Shown in pieces: positions 23,930 to 36,174 of a stretch of DNA of 64,000 bases (the first letter of the stretch is position 1; each line of letters begins with the position of its first letter). The stretch covers positions 3,038,001 to 3,102,000 of the forward strand of contig CM055609.1 of the NCBI GenBank assembly GCA_029379385.1. Reading direction: 5' to 3'. The DNA comes from Quillaja saponaria. Lineage: Eukaryota > Streptophyta > Magnoliopsida > Fabales > Quillajaceae. Under the pieces are notes generated by a model that was not told where the DNA came from, searched no databases, and was given only the letters and a program-made list of their open reading frames with translations. The position numbers and the translations under genes are program-made.

Positions 23930-24746
23930 TGCCAATGATAGTGATGCCAGTCAACCCTAGAGCTAGAAAAACTTTTGCACAAACAATTATGCCAAGGCTT
24001 TAAAATTTCGAACTACCTATATCAATATTTGATACTCGCAATAAACTAAGTCACAAATATGATTAACAATTTTAAGAGCTTATTCTTTGTAACAAAGAGA
24101 AATATGATACTCCATGTTGATTTTGTGTTATCTATGCACCATATATTCTCATCTCTCTAATACTTAGCATTGAGTTTTGATTAAAAACAAATGTTCCCTA
24201 ATAATTCTAGTAATATTTATTTTTCGTTAAATGCAGGCACGATTATACTTAGAAAAATGTTAGAGCTTAGTAGGCTTTTATTTTTTTTTAGCGAAGGTAG
24301 TATCCCAAATCTATCTTGACTAATTCAGCTCTTGAAGTCTTTTAAAAATTAATTCCTTATATTAAAATAAAAATATCGTATCTGCTCTTCCTAAATTTTG
24401 TTGTTAGGGATAGTAATTTCATTCAATCTGCCTTGCAAGTATTTTACCGGTCTCGTCTCATCATGTATAATTATTCTATACCTATCGAGAGTATGAAATG
24501 GTTAAAGGTTCAATCCGTAGGCCTTACTCGCCCTGTCCTGCCTTGAACTCTTATTATATATATTTTTTATTATATTTATTTGTAAGAGTAAATAAATAAA
24601 AACAAAATAAGTTTTAACCTTGATTAAGTTATGCTTTTATTTCAATTAAATTTGAAAATGATTAATTAGATTATTTTTTTGTGTTGCTATCGTAAATAAA
24701 TCAAGGATTATATTGTTTTATCTAAATTAATTCGATCCTAATTAAG

Positions 24747-24823
24747 TACAAGCCGTTCGATATTTCAAGTGCACAGTAAGGAAGTATGAGAGAGAAGGAA
24801 ATGGGTAACTCCTCGTCTTGAAG
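24747..24823. repeat. Direct repeat copy A (shortened)
   Basis: Near-identical to 25631-25729. Both copies run from TACAA(G/A)CCGTTCGATATTTC to AACTCCTCGTCTTG. Copy A lacks a block of roughly 22-26 bp that copy B has after GAGAG, so A looks like a deletion derivative of B or of a common source. Confidence 0.75.
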
Positions 24824-25630
24824 AAACTATAAACCAGGAGACTGAGTTGAAGGAACAAGTTAGTGACATCCAAGATTCTCCTCCAAGTGACGTGTTTCAG
24901 AGAAATTTCTTCATACACTGAATGAATTTTTCTAACCAATGTTCTAAAAATATTTAATTTCATAATAATACATATAGAAAAGTTTATAAAGAATAGCAAT
25001 TTCTTTAATGTATACACTAAATAAGAATGGGTTTTTTTTAGCTGATTTTTCAGGATATTTATTAAGATTATAAAATATTTATTATGGTTGATTATAATTT
25101 TAATGTAATATGGAGTTAATGAAATATTATTTTTGTATATTATAATTTTAATAGCTGCAATTATTACACCACATTCGATAGAAAAAGTATATGTAAATTT
25201 GAAGAAAAACTTATAACACTATTAGCATAGTTATAGATGAAGAGCAAGTAGGATATGAATTTAGCCAAACACGCTCCAAATCCTGTCATATTATTATATC
25301 CAACTTACAATGAATTGAATAAAAAATTAATTCCTAAACCATAATTTGGATTGGTGCTTTATAATAATGTTAATTTTTTTTATAATTTCATAATTTAATA
25401 CTAACTTAAATACAAATCGACTAATCCACTTCATTCATTCCATCCAATAAAATACATGTCATGGTGGATTAAATTGCCTTTTTCAGTTTTCTGACAACAG
25501 ACTCACTCACTGAGTTTGATCCTACGAACTCGGCCAGCTCGCTTCCCAATAAGAAAAGTGGGTCCCCTTTTTGCAAATAACCTCGGATAGAATTAGTGAC
25601 AAAGATTGACTCGTCACAGGTTCTGCCTCG

Positions 25631-25729
25631 TACAAACCGTTCGATATTTCGAGTGCACAGTAAGAAAGTATGAGAGGGAAGCACTTGAATAATGACAGAG
25701 ACGGAAATGGGTAACTCCTCGTCTTGTAG
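25631..25729. repeat. Direct repeat copy B (longer)
   Basis: Partner of copy A about 0.9 kb upstream, same orientation. It lies inside a 90-codon open stretch on the minus strand that has no start codon. It may be a fragment of an old gene or transposon. Confidence 0.75.
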
Positions 25730-26778
25730 TGCTTCTGCCACTCACTAACGATGGGGTATTCTTGGCTCTCTCTCTCGATTAGGCAGAGGAACTCTTTTCC
25801 TCGTAGCCACTAAATCCCTCTTATTTTTACGTAATTATTTTCTTTCTTTATGTGCAATAGATAAATATTCGTATAATATCCTACACATAAATATAAGACA
25901 AGGTTATCTATCAGATTCAAAGATGCTCTTTCGGGCTCTCAGTTTTGCTTCTATGTGAAGAACAGCGGGCAAACAAAGAAAACGTGCCTCTGTAAGGGTC
26001 TCTGTCTATTTTTCTTTCAAGTAATTGAGTTTTTCAATCTGGGATTTATTTGATTTTGTGTTACATATAAGGATTTCTATGATTGATTGCTTGTTTAGGA
26101 TGGTTGTGGAAATACAGTTTTGGATCTTGTCTCTAGACGATTGATTGAGATTCAAGCACTGAATAGATTGTCTTATCTATTAGTGGACTTATTAAATGTG
26201 TAGATTACAATGGCATTTCGATATAATGTGAATGACATGATACTTTATTATGCAAAACATATTATTGTGTTCTATGTTTCTTGGGAAGAATTTTTTTTTT
26301 TAATGAGATTTTATGGGAGTCTGGCGATTCATATGTGTCATTGAAGTTAGTTTTACTAGTTGAGTATATGAAATGAGCTACTCTTGATCTTAAGACCATT
26401 GAAAATGGAAATACTACTTCTAGTAGAGCACACAAAAGTGAACTTGTTTAGATTTTACCATTTTGGAGATTATGACAATGTTTTACTGAAATGCCACCTT
26501 ATAGGCTGTTTGATTTCTTCATGGTAGGCAGACCTCCTAAATTTTCGACCCTTTTAGGGAGAGTAAGAACTTAGTTCTTGATACTGTTTGTTAAACCAGA
26601 AATGACTACCCACCTTATTCAGATAATTTTTTCAAAAGTTATGGCTATCAGTGATGTCTTTATAAGCATTTAGCACAAATTTTTCTATATCTGGGTAGTT
26701 TATTTTCTATGAAAAAAATTCAATTTTTCTGTGGTATCCAAGTATTCCACCGTGTTTGTCAGATATATTCCTGAGAAA

Positions 26779-28806
26779 ATGAGAGGCGGCTTGTGGCAAC
26801 TTGGGCAGTCAATCACCCGTCGTCTTTCCCATGGTGATAAGAAGGCTGTGGCTCGTCGATACTTTGCTTCTGAAGCTGAGCTGAAAAAGACAGCTCTTTA
26901 CGACTTCCATGTTGCCAATGGTGGGAAGATGGTGCCATTTGCTGGATGGAGCATGCCAATCCAGTACAAGGACTCAATAATAGATTCGACCATTAACTGT
27001 AGGGAGAATGGTAGCCTCTTTGATGTCGCTCATATGTGTGGGCTGAGCCTAAAGGGGAAGGATTCTGCCCCTTTCCTAGAAAAGCTTGTTGTTGCTGATG
27101 TCGCTGCCCTTGCCCCTGGAACTGGAACACTAACTGTCTTTACAAATGAAAAGGGAGGGGCTATTGATGATTCAGTGATTACCAAGGTGAAGGATGATCA
27201 CATATACTTGGTTGTGAATGCTGGATGCAGGGATAAAGATCTGGCTCACATTGAGGAGCATATGAAGGCATTCAAGGCCAAAGGTGGTGACGTTTCTTGG
27301 CACATACATGATGAGAGATCTCTTCTAGCTCTTCAGGTCATTCATCTACATAGTCGTCTTGCTAGATTTAAATTCTCACATTGGATTTTACCGTTTGCTT
27401 ATCATTTGAAAATAAATAAAAACCTATCTCCTGCTGAAACTTAGAGGATTTTACATCTTTTGTTCGTAATGTCATTCTAGTTAAGATCTATGTTATGTGG
27501 TAGGCAGTAATTTACGAAGTCTAAGTCATTCTTATGGGATAGTTTTGTCTTGTGACGCTTATTGGTTGTTCTTCCTTCTTTTCCTGCATGAAAAACTTCA
27601 ATACAGATACTGACCCAAGTTAAATGGGATAAAGAAATGGTAGAGTTTCTTTGGTTGGTAAAATATCCTTATAGTGACATTCTAATGGAAGTGTCTTGAT
27701 TTATTTGGAGCAGGGTCCTCTTGCTGCCCCTGTTCTTCAACACTTGACAAAAGAGGATCTCAGCAAGCTATACTTTGGCGAGTTCCGTGTGTTGGATATT
27801 AACGGCTCACAATGTTTTCTCACCAGGACAGGGTATATTTACCTTAACCTTTGTCCCCTTTTGGCTAAAAGTAGCAATTCACTCGTGGACAGTCAACCTA
27901 AATCAATTCTTCTCTCTGAAGTCTCAGCCTGTAACGTTGTTGATACTATTGATGTAGTGCTTTAGCTCTAGCTGGTTGAAAAGCTGTGTTTCTTCGCCCA
28001 TATGCTTTAGTCTATCCGCTGAAAACATAAATGACTCAATAGACGGATTTCTGTTTAACCTCGTCTATCAGCAGATTAGAAATATATCTCCAGCTCATAT
28101 TGTATTAACTTAATGCTTAAAATATGATTTTCTATTTCCTTCCTCCTAGACACGCTTGTCATCTTATACTCGAGCTACAATGTATAAGCTCAATTTTTGC
28201 GGTTAAAAGCTTTAAAGAAAGATAGTTGATTACTTCTTTTGCTTTTCTGAGATTCTCAGGTACACTGGAGAAGATGGATTTGAGATTTCAGTGCCTTCAG
28301 AAAATGCTGTTGATCTTGCTAAAGCAATCTTGGAGAAATCTGAGGGGAAAGTTAGGTTGACTGGGCTTGGTGCCAGAGATAGTCTAAGACTTGAAGCTGG
28401 GTTGTGTTTATATGGCAATGACTTGGAACAACACATAACACCTATAGAGGCAGGACTCACATGGGCCATAGGGAAGAGAAGAAGGGCAGAAGGTGGCTTT
28501 CTAGGAGCTGAGGTAATACTGAAACAACTTGCAGATGGTCCATCAATCAGGCGTGTTGGTTTCTTCTCCTCAGGGCCACCTCCTAGGAGTCACAGTGAGA
28601 TTCAGAATGAAGGCGGCAAAAACATTGGGGAAGTCACCAGTGGAGGATTCAGCCCTTGCCTGAAGAAGAATATATCAATTGGGTATGTGAAATCTGGATC
28701 ACACAAGGCAGGCACCAACGTCAAATTTGTGATTCGAGGGAAATCCTATGATGGAGTTGTCACAAAAATGCCTTTTGTCCCGACAAAATACTATAAGCCA
28801 TCATGA
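26779..28806 (+). CDS. GDCST: Aminomethyltransferase, T-protein of glycine decarboxylase (mitochondrial)
   Basis: Transfers the methylene group from H-protein-bound aminomethyl to tetrahydrofolate and releases ammonia. It is essential in photorespiration. Exons 26779-27336, 27714-27832 and 28260-28806 join in phase to give 407 residues, the family length. The N-terminus [15 protein letters not shown], followed by [13 protein letters not shown], is a typical mitochondrial presequence of about 30 residues. Conserved blocks follow: [20 protein letters not shown], the GCV_T lid [59 protein letters not shown], and a C-terminal barrel ending VPTKYYKPS. An in-frame ATG at 26731 exists upstream, but it would bury the presequence. 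The upstream region may include a leader intron, which is not resolved. Confidence 0.96.
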
Positions 28807-29178
28807 TTCATTGTCTGATGTTTCAGCTTAATCATTTTCTGATCTCTTCCTTTGTTGACATGTTTTCTAATAAATTTGAGAGCTGCGATCAATTGTAATG
28901 TCCTTTTATTCTCTGCATCAACTCGAAGGTGAATGTCTTGGCTTTGTTAATATATTTTTCTTAGTGTATTGAGGTTAAAACTCGTGACTTTACTGGTTAA
29001 ACTAACAATATTGACAATCTAATACAGAATGAATAATCTTATACGCATGGTATCTGCAACAATGGTATCTTAATTTATAAAATTTCCTTTCCATATCAGT
29101 TGATTATACGTACAGTAAAAGAAAGAATGAAAGAATCTGTTTGTCAAAAGGAATTGTACATATCAAAAAATGATTAAA
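28807..29178. other. Convergent 3' spacer
   Basis: 372 bp between the T-protein gene (+) and the first At4g22030-like gene (-). It is AT-rich, with TAATAAATTT near 28869 as a possible poly(A) signal for the T-protein transcript. Nothing else was seen. Confidence 0.4.
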
Positions 29179-30453
29179 TTAGAAGAGCTTGCTAGCAAAT
29201 TCATCTATGGCAAATCCTTCTATACGGGAAGAAGTTGATTTTGTGGCCAATTCTCGGAGCTGTGACAAGCTTCTACCCAGTTGCACGGCCACCTTCATTT
29301 CAAACAACTCCCCATTTTCTCTTCTCTCCAAATCATTTTCTTCGAGTGTGGCTTCAATGTCATTTTCTATTAGCTGGAAGAATCCACCACAGTACCTGTA
29401 CATTTCAAACACCATTCCAACTTGACCACCATGTTCAAAAGCATTGATGGCTGTTGCCAGCGCTCCAGCCATAACAGGCACTATGGCTGCCCAAGACCCA
29501 TTACCCACAAAAGCAGAGCCCATTGCAGCAATACCAGTAAGTAAGGGGCCAGAAATAGCCAAAATCTTGTTAATCTTCAAAACCAAGTTGCCTAATCTCT
29601 CATAGTCCTCAAAGTCTTTATTCTTTACCACTTCAATCACTTCCCTCAACTCCATTTCCAATTCCTCACTCCACCCGTTAGTCTTCTTGCTGTATTGCAT
29701 TACTTTTCGATCACTCATTTTCTTTTGGAAGAGAGTTGAAGGCCACCAAGCAGCAGGCTCATATTTAGAAGGGAATTTATCAAGCATTGCACCCAATAAT
29801 GGAAGTGGGTATGCTTTGTCAAGTGCCAAAACCTTCTCCATTGCATCCTTCACATCAACTTGTGTTGGATTACGTAGAGCAATTGCGGTTTTGATTTGGG
29901 TTTGGAGCTGTTTGAACAATCTTGTAGCATTACGTTGCTCCTCAGCAAGTTGTGAGGGCTGAATTTTGTTCATCACAAGTGACAACCCAGTGGCAGCAGA
30001 AAACAGAACTGCAGCTGATAATTTTAGAACCAGAAGAGAATCATCTGCACCACTAGTAACGGCTGCAATGCCAGCCATGGTTGTAGCAGTAAGAGTGATC
30101 ATGTTGGTGGAGTTTAAGAGAAGGGTGTTCCAATTTTGACGTTGTTGGCCAATGTTGTCGTGCATTTCAATTCTGTCAGCTACAGCTTCTAAAACTGCAT
30201 AGAGCTGAATTGTTGCCTTGGAAGTAGTACTAGAATTGTATGACTCGTCAAATATTTTTTTGGTTGAGTCATTTTTGTCTATTGGAATGATGGGTGTTGT
30301 GAATCCATTCAGTTCTTCAATTACAAGTTTTCTTGTGGTTGGTATCTTTGGAAGTGAGAAAGGAATTAATTTAGGGACATGGACAGCAGCATTGATTCTG
30401 CTTGAAGAAGAACAAGATGAAGAAAGACAAGTTGAAGATTGTAAGGAAGCCAT
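29179..30453 (-). CDS. At4g22030-like protein (named probable F-box), copy 1
   Basis: Single-exon gene, 424 residues. The family is usually labelled 'probable F-box protein At4g22030', but I see no F-box motif at the N-terminus. Visible features: a Ser-rich N-terminus (MASLQSSTCL, SSSCSSSS) resembling a plastid transit peptide; a conserved block IEMHDNIGQQRQNW near residue 95; a hydrophobic Gly/Ala/Thr-rich segment near 112-162 ending MNKIQPSQLAEEQRNATRLF; and a second hydrophobic segment near 300-345 (AISGPLLTGIAAMGSAFVGN) followed by EHGGQVGMVFEMYR. Membrane association is inferred. The start is the first ATG; a TATAAATA element lies about 50 bp upstream on this strand (30503-30510). It is paralogous to 36175-37452 in opposite orientation. 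The molecular function is unknown. Confidence 0.85.
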   Translation of the reverse strand: MASLQSSTCLSSSCSSSSRINAAVHVPKLIPFSLPKIPTTRKLVIEELNGFTTPIIPIDKNDSTKKIFDESYNSSTTSKATIQLYAVLEAVADRIEMHDNIGQQRQNWNTLLLNSTNMITLTATTMAGIAAVTSGADDSLLVLKLSAAVLFSAATGLSLVMNKIQPSQLAEEQRNATRLFKQLQTQIKTAIALRNPTQVDVKDAMEKVLALDKAYPLPLLGAMLDKFPSKYEPAAWWPSTLFQKKMSDRKVMQYSKKTNGWSEELEMELREVIEVVKNKDFEDYERLGNLVLKINKILAISGPLLTGIAAMGSAFVGNGSWAAIVPVMAGALATAINAFEHGGQVGMVFEMYRYCGGFFQLIENDIEATLEENDLERRENGELFEMKVAVQLGRSLSQLRELATKSTSSRIEGFAIDEFASKLF

Positions 30454-30502
30454 TATTTTGAAGCTTGATTTTGAATGAATTTGCAAGGAGGGAATGAGGG
30501 TG

Positions 30503-30510
30503 GTATTTAT
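30503..30510 (-). promoter_or_regulatory. TATA box of At4g22030-like copy 1
   Basis: TATAAATA on the minus strand, about 50 bp before the ATG at 30453. This allows a very short leader of about 20-25 nt. Confidence 0.5.
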
Positions 30511-31542
30511 ATTAACCAACCTGAAACAAAAGAGAGGAAGGAGTCAGATGAAGGAATATTGAATTTGACTGCCTGATTGGGTTGACTTGGCCTATTAATT
30601 GAGCGGTGGCTTGAGTTGCTGACCCTGACGGATTCCCAGTTTAGATATTTCTTCAATTTAATTCAAAATGTCATACCTTGCGGCCTTTGGCTTTTACAAT
30701 TTAACAAAGCCTGCGTATGTCAATTGTATTACTATGATATGTGCTACGTACACATCATTGGGAAAAAGAGAAATGCTACATTTTTTTTTTTCCTCTTTTT
30801 TTCTAATCCTTTTTAGAATAGATAAAAAATAGAACTAAAAATGGACGGTTAAAAAAAAATCGAAAGTAGCTAGAACATAATATTTTTGTTCTATACATAT
30901 AAATCTTAACCAAGAATGAGAAGAGAAAAGAAAAAAGAAGGAATAAATCATTCATTTATTAAGTTACTATTTTTTTAATTTTTTAATTTTTTTATTTTTT
31001 TATGAATGAATAAACTTTGTACTAATAATCCAAGTTAGAGGCAAAGTCAAAAAATTTATTAAGCAATTAAAATGTAAAAAAGTCCAAGTTATATCCACTT
31101 GTTCATTTTCTTTTGCTTTTTATTTGTCATCCTAAGAATTATTTGTGGGAAATATAAAAGATTGAACTAAGATGAGAACAACACTTTTGTATACTATCCA
31201 CAACTATTTCAGATATTTTTCTTTAAAATATTTTATTCAATATTAAACTCTAAAAATTCATTCTAAAATAAGAATTTAATGAAAATTTGATTTGATAGTA
31301 ATTTAAGAAATTATACTAGTATTAAAAGAATAGTTTTTTTAACAAGTATTCCTACAATTATTGTTAATGTATAATAAATACAATTATTAAAAGTTATGTT
31401 TTTTAAATTTAATAATTTATTAATAAATAATACTAACATTATGATTAAGTACCGTAATAAATTTTATAAACTTATCAATATATTATCTCAACAAGTATTT
31501 ATAAAACAGTCGTTAAAAATCACGAGTTCATCTTCTTAATCT

Positions 31543-31657
31543 GAATTCAAGATATCACTTGTATAATATTTGATTTCATAAACCTTAGACTCAGTTTTGA
31601 AGAATTTAAGGTATCATTTGTATAATGTTTGATTTCATTAACTGTAGACTCATTTTT
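31543..31657. repeat. 59-bp tandem repeat, two copies
   Basis: GAATTCAAGATATCACTTGT at 31543 recurs as GAATTTAAGGTATCATTTGT at 31602. The following bases stay alignable to about 31657 (TTTGATTTCAT, TAGACTCA). The period is 59 bp with roughly 85 percent identity by eye. Confidence 0.75.
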
Positions 31658-31801
31658 GTTTGGTTAGGGGAAAGTGAAGGGAAGAGAAGGGAAAAGGAGT
31701 AATCGACAATTTCTCTCTTATCTTGGGAAACAAAATAAAAAATAACAAATTCGCTCTTATTCTTCTCTTCTCCTCACTTCCCTCCTATCAATCAAAAAAC
31801 A
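31653..31801. mobile_element. Candidate inverted-repeat MITE
   Basis: The left arm TTTTTGTTTGGTTAGGGGAA, continuing AGTGAAGGGAAGAGAAGG, matches the reverse complement of the right arm (CTTCTCTTCTCCTCACTTCC, then CTCCTATCAATC) with about 75 percent identity over about 40 bp. Total length is about 150 bp with no coding capacity. No target-site duplication was confirmed, so the ends are approximate. Confidence 0.5.
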
Positions 31802-32033
31802 AAGGGCCGATGGGGTTTAATGGGATAGGTGGATCAAGGTTGTTGTCAACTACCAAAATTTGACAAACTAAATCCAGCCTTTTGTTCGGGTCAAGTGCAT
31901 GATCCAACGGATCCCGGACCAAACAAAGGAAAGAGAATATATTAACAAATCTTGTCCAGGAAAAGAAAACGAAGTATGACTCAGACACACAGCAGAAGGA
32001 TTCCGAGTCAAAACTCAGTAGGGAGAAGATACC

Positions 32034-34572
32034 ATGGGATCTATAGCAAAGAAGGGACTGCAAAATTACTTGTCACAGCTACAGAAACATCCATTTGAGA
32101 ACTAAGGTTCATCTCACTTCATGTTTCTGTACCTCATTCAATTCCATTTTTTATGGGTTTTCCTGGTTTTGCATCCATTCCCGTTGTTTCTTTTTCTTGA
32201 TGAATGTTGACATCCTGTTTGGCTTGTTGAGAACGAGAAAGAAAGTTGATTTTTTTACTTTATTGGGTATTTCTTCTCTTGGGTCCCGTAATCTGGGTCC
32301 AATTCATGAAATATGTCTCACATGGATTAACCCATTTGTTATCAATTACTGTCTGAAATTACTTTCTTCTAATTTTTCTTCTGTTAATACCAGGCAATCA
32401 CAGCGGGGGTGTTGTCAGCAATAAGCGACATAGTATCCCAGAAGCTCACTGGGATTCAAAAGCTTCAATTGAGACGCCTTCTTCTCAAAGTGGTAAGCTG
32501 CTTTAGCTTCTTTCTCTACTCATTCTCTTCCATTTCCTGATTAGAAATACTTATGGGTGATATCTGTTTCCTGTCATCCTCCTTTCTCTTAAAAGTATGG
32601 GTGGATTCACTGAAAGTGAAAAAACTTGAAAATAAAGTATCAACTTTTCTGGGTACACTTAATGTTAAACGTAGACTTCAGTGTATAGATGTAATGGATG
32701 CCATGTGGATTCGCACCAAACTTTTAGTTATTCGGGTAAATCATTAGGAAAATAGAGAATTCAAGTGGCTAAGTGGTATCAAATTAAGTTGGATTGTGTA
32801 AAGTGGATGACTTGGTCTTCCTTGTGAACTAATTATGTAATTGTAAGCCCCTATCTGAATGGACTATGATCTGTAGCAAATAAGCATGGAAATACATAAC
32901 CTGTCTCATTCATCTTATGATTGTAGAACCTCATACTGACATCAACGGGCCAAGATCAGTCATCAATTTCCTGCATGGTATTATGTATATGCTGAGAGAG
33001 AGAACAATTTCCATATCTTTCATGTACAATGTGGAACTTGTAATCTTAAATGGAGAATATTATATTCTTCATTACCTTGTGTATTAGTTTCTGTTTGTGT
33101 TTTCAGTCACTTACGGTTCCAGCATGTCTCTTAAAGTCGAAAAACTGGATGACATTTAGAATCATTTATGATCATGGTGGATGAACATAATTCAGTCCTC
33201 TAGCTTGTTTGGTCTTGGTATCTGGTTTTCTACATGGAGAGACTAAAGTCTGCTACTACATGCATACTTTTGAACTGATTTCATGCGAAGTTTTGTGTTT
33301 TATTATGTATACTGTTATACATCTCAAATCATATAACATTAAAATTCTTCATTGCACGCAGCTTCTTGGAGCTGCTTATCTTGGACCATTTGGGCATTTC
33401 CTGTATATTATACTGGATAAAATTTTCAAGGGGAAAAAGGATACAAAAACCGTAGCCAAGAAGGTAGACCACTAACCATCATCCTTTTGTTATTTCTGAG
33501 AGTGCCTGGATGTAGTAATTTTGGATTTTGGTAACCATTTGTGTCCTTAGCATCCATTAGTCTGTCTTTTTCTGTCCTTTAAGATGAATAAACTTGCTTT
33601 CCTATCTGTCCAGTGGTTCTGAGATTCAATCAAGTATTGGTTAATCTGTAGTAGCTATACTATGTTGCTGTACTTTAAGCGTAAATAATCGCCAACTCAA
33701 CCAACCCTGAAGAACTTAAAAAATTATTATTACTGTAATTTTTTTTCTAAAAGAGGCTTAGTTATTTCCAGGTGGTTCTGGAGCAGTTGACAGCTTCTCC
33801 TTGGAATAACTTTGTTTTCATGGTTTACTATGGGATGGTTATTGAAGGTAAGTCCGTATCTCAGAATGTAAATCTTGTATCTAAATTGCAGGCATTTCGA
33901 AATACTTGTGGAGCAAGGGAATGCATATAAATTAATTCATAGGAAAAGTAGTGAGAATTAGGCTACTAACAGTCACAGGGTATCCTGGTCAAAGCTTAAG
34001 AAAATAATAGCATAAAAAATTACACCAAATAAAAATAAAACAGCATGAAAGAATCATTTCAGCTTCTAGACTGGATATTAAATTAAAGATAGTTTCTAAC
34101 AGGGTTGACTAGCAAAATAAAAGCTTTTCTGAGGTGATTTTTTTAATGAACAAGTAAAATGCAGGGAGACCCTGGACGCATGTGAAAGCTAAAATCAAGA
34201 AAGATTATCCATCGGTGCAGGTCACATCATGGACGGTAGTCTTCTCCTCTTGGAAATAATTGTAAATTTTTTCCTGAAGCCATAGAATTTGCTAATGTTA
34301 GAACCTGAATGAATAAAATGCAGTTCTGGCCTGTTGTTGGGTGGATAAATCACCAATATGTGCCCCTGCAGCTCCGGGTCATTTTCCACAGCTTAGTTGC
34401 ATTTGGCTGGTATGTGTTTTGTATTTTTTTTAATTTTTTTTTCCTGCATTCTGTGTGTGTATTGACTTTGTATATATTGTTTCTTTGAATAAGTAATAAG
34501 AAATTGAGGCTGTGATTCAGGGGAATATTTCTGAATCTACAAGCAAGATCTATGGCATTGACCAAAAGCTGA
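32034..34572 (+). CDS. PMP22: Peroxisomal membrane protein PMP22 (Mpv17 family), frameshifted in exon 1
   Basis: Four-helix membrane protein of the Mpv17/PMP22 family in the peroxisomal membrane. Exons: 32034-32106, 32394-32492, 33362-33463, 33772-33847, 34165-34235, 34324-34409, 34521-34572; all splice sites are intact. Exons 2-7 read in one frame with TAGVLSAISDIVSQKLTG, GHFLYIILDKIFKGKKD, LEQLTASPWNN, the family signature WPVVGWINHQYVP and FLNLQARSMALTKS. Exon 1 (MGSIAKKGLQNYLSQLQ, then KHP) is out of frame by one base. The T-run at 32094-32096 makes the reading run into TAA, whereas one fewer T gives the family residues LRTK at the exon end. Corrected length would be 185 residues, the normal size. 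It is a pseudogene or, more likely, an assembly error. It lies between the two At4g22030-like genes. Confidence 0.88.
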
Positions 34573-36174
34573 AGTGAATAGGCTTAAATGGATAAGAATA
34601 ACGTCTGCAGGTTTTGGACAAATGCTGATCCTGTTATCAACAAGGTCTTGATCTGTGGCATTTACCAAACATTCAATTGCATTATATTATTGTAATGTTT
34701 TAGTCTGTAAGTTCAATTATATTTGAGAATGAGTGTTGTACTGTTACTGAAAATACAGTGTTTCCCAATTCGAGTTGCATTTTGTTGCTTTGCTACTCAG
34801 ACTTGAGTGTTCGTCCTTTGATGCAAATTTGCAAATGTAATACACAGGCCTGGCATTGGCTGGCTGTGTTCGAGTTTCATTCATGAATCCGTTCACTGGT
34901 TTCAGAATTGGAGAGCCATTCTTATTAGTTATTACCGTTTTCTGCTTTTCTTTCCCCATTATGGGCACTGAACAAAATGTTCCAATGGATATGTTTCCCA
35001 TGCCCCAGCCAGAACACAACACAACCATTTGAGAAAAAGTGGAGGATCAATTAGCCTTTAGGGCTAATATATATATAAAAAAAAAAACACGAGAATGAGT
35101 GTTGCAAAAAACATTGACTTTTGATAAAAAAATAAAAAAAACACGGGTTATTACCTGTCTCAAACAAACATGAGTTATTAAGTGAAATTTTAAGAGTAAA
35201 TTCTAATGTCTTATTACCTATCTCAAGGTAAGATGTGTTTATAGTATTTTTTCTTAAAAGATTACAAAGTATAATTTGTGACTTAGACATCACTTACCCG
35301 GTTTATGTATGTATTGCATATGTTTTTTCACATGCACAAATTGTACAATTGCATCAATTGCCATTGTACATAACAACTCCCACTCTGAAAGATTCCGTCC
35401 GTAGTGGCTGGTATCATCATCCACACTGCTTCTGTATCTTACCATCTGTTAGTGTGGGAATTTGTTGCCTGCTGTTAATTGAATTCATATTTGAGGAATG
35501 TATGTCTGGAATGTTGGTCAGAATATCAAACTGCTTGGAAAATGTGATGAATATTTTCTTACTATTTATTAAAATTTCAAACTCTGTCTTCTGAAAATCC
35601 GCGGCTCTTTGTTTTCATCGAGGAAAAACAATATGAACCACGTGGAAAATTGAATAAAAATTTATATGCACTGTCATGCCTTGGTAAACAATTGCATGTG
35701 ACTTTATATTTATAATGCATTGGTAGGATTGAATTAGATGGTATAAGCAGTACAAAATGGTCCAATACACAAAGGAATTTGTTTATTCGTGTTTGTTAGT
35801 TTCAACGCTCCATTTTCATTCTATTCAAAATTAAATTACTTTTGTTGGTTTAAAGGGCTTACTCGTTGTGGGCGTTGAAACTCCAAAGTCAGCAAAGGAG
35901 GGAGTGAACGAGTGGGAGATTTCCGTAGTTCAATGACCAAAAAGCCGAACTGAAATACAGACTACAAAGTACAAACACATACTCCCAACATTTTGGTGTT
36001 GGTCTAATTTGTTTACCTTATGCCAATTTTTTCAACCTTCTCCTTGTTATATAAATGCCACCATATTGGGTAAGACATTCAAACCAATTTACTCCTTTAA
36101 CACCTTCACAAATAGCCTCGTTCAACAACAAGGAAGCAATTAGTAAATAGACCAGAAGCATTTAGGAGGAATTC
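34573..36174. other. Intergenic spacer, PMP22 to At4g22030-like copy 2
   Basis: AT-rich, 1.6 kb. It carries the PMP22 3' UTR at left and the promoter of the next gene at right. No supported gene or transposon ends were seen. Confidence 0.45.
36048..36055 (+). promoter_or_regulatory. TATA box of At4g22030-like copy 2
   Basis: TATATAAA lies 127 bp before the ATG at 36175, giving a leader of roughly 90-95 nt. It is inferred from motif and position. Confidence 0.5.

Larger units (their letters stand above)
23930..26778. other. Intergenic spacer with a partial duplication; 5' region of the T-protein gene
   Basis: AT-rich. It contains a duplicated segment (24747-24823 and 25631-25729, listed separately). 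The right part, from about 25900, should be the promoter, 5' UTR and perhaps a leader intron of the T-protein gene. An open stretch on the minus strand at 25469-25741 has no ATG and was not accepted as a gene. Confidence 0.45.
30454..32033. other. Divergent spacer with repeats, copy 1 gene to PMP22
   Basis: AT-rich. It holds the promoters of both flanking genes, a two-copy 59-bp tandem repeat (31543-31657) and an inverted-repeat element (31653-31801). The stretch 30960-31500 is mostly A/T with no supported gene. Confidence 0.5.

Noticed and set aside
23045..23935. 296-codon ORF on the minus strand over the glycine-rich gene, Thr/Ser/Pro-rich
   Set aside because: It is the shadow of GGN codons read backwards: a long run without stops but no domain, signal or conservation. 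The plus strand has a signal peptide and TATA box.
25469..25741. 90-codon minus-strand open stretch ending VRKLKKAI
   Set aside because: It begins with GTG directly after an in-frame stop and contains no ATG. I do not recognise its sequence. It is kept only as context of the duplicated segment.
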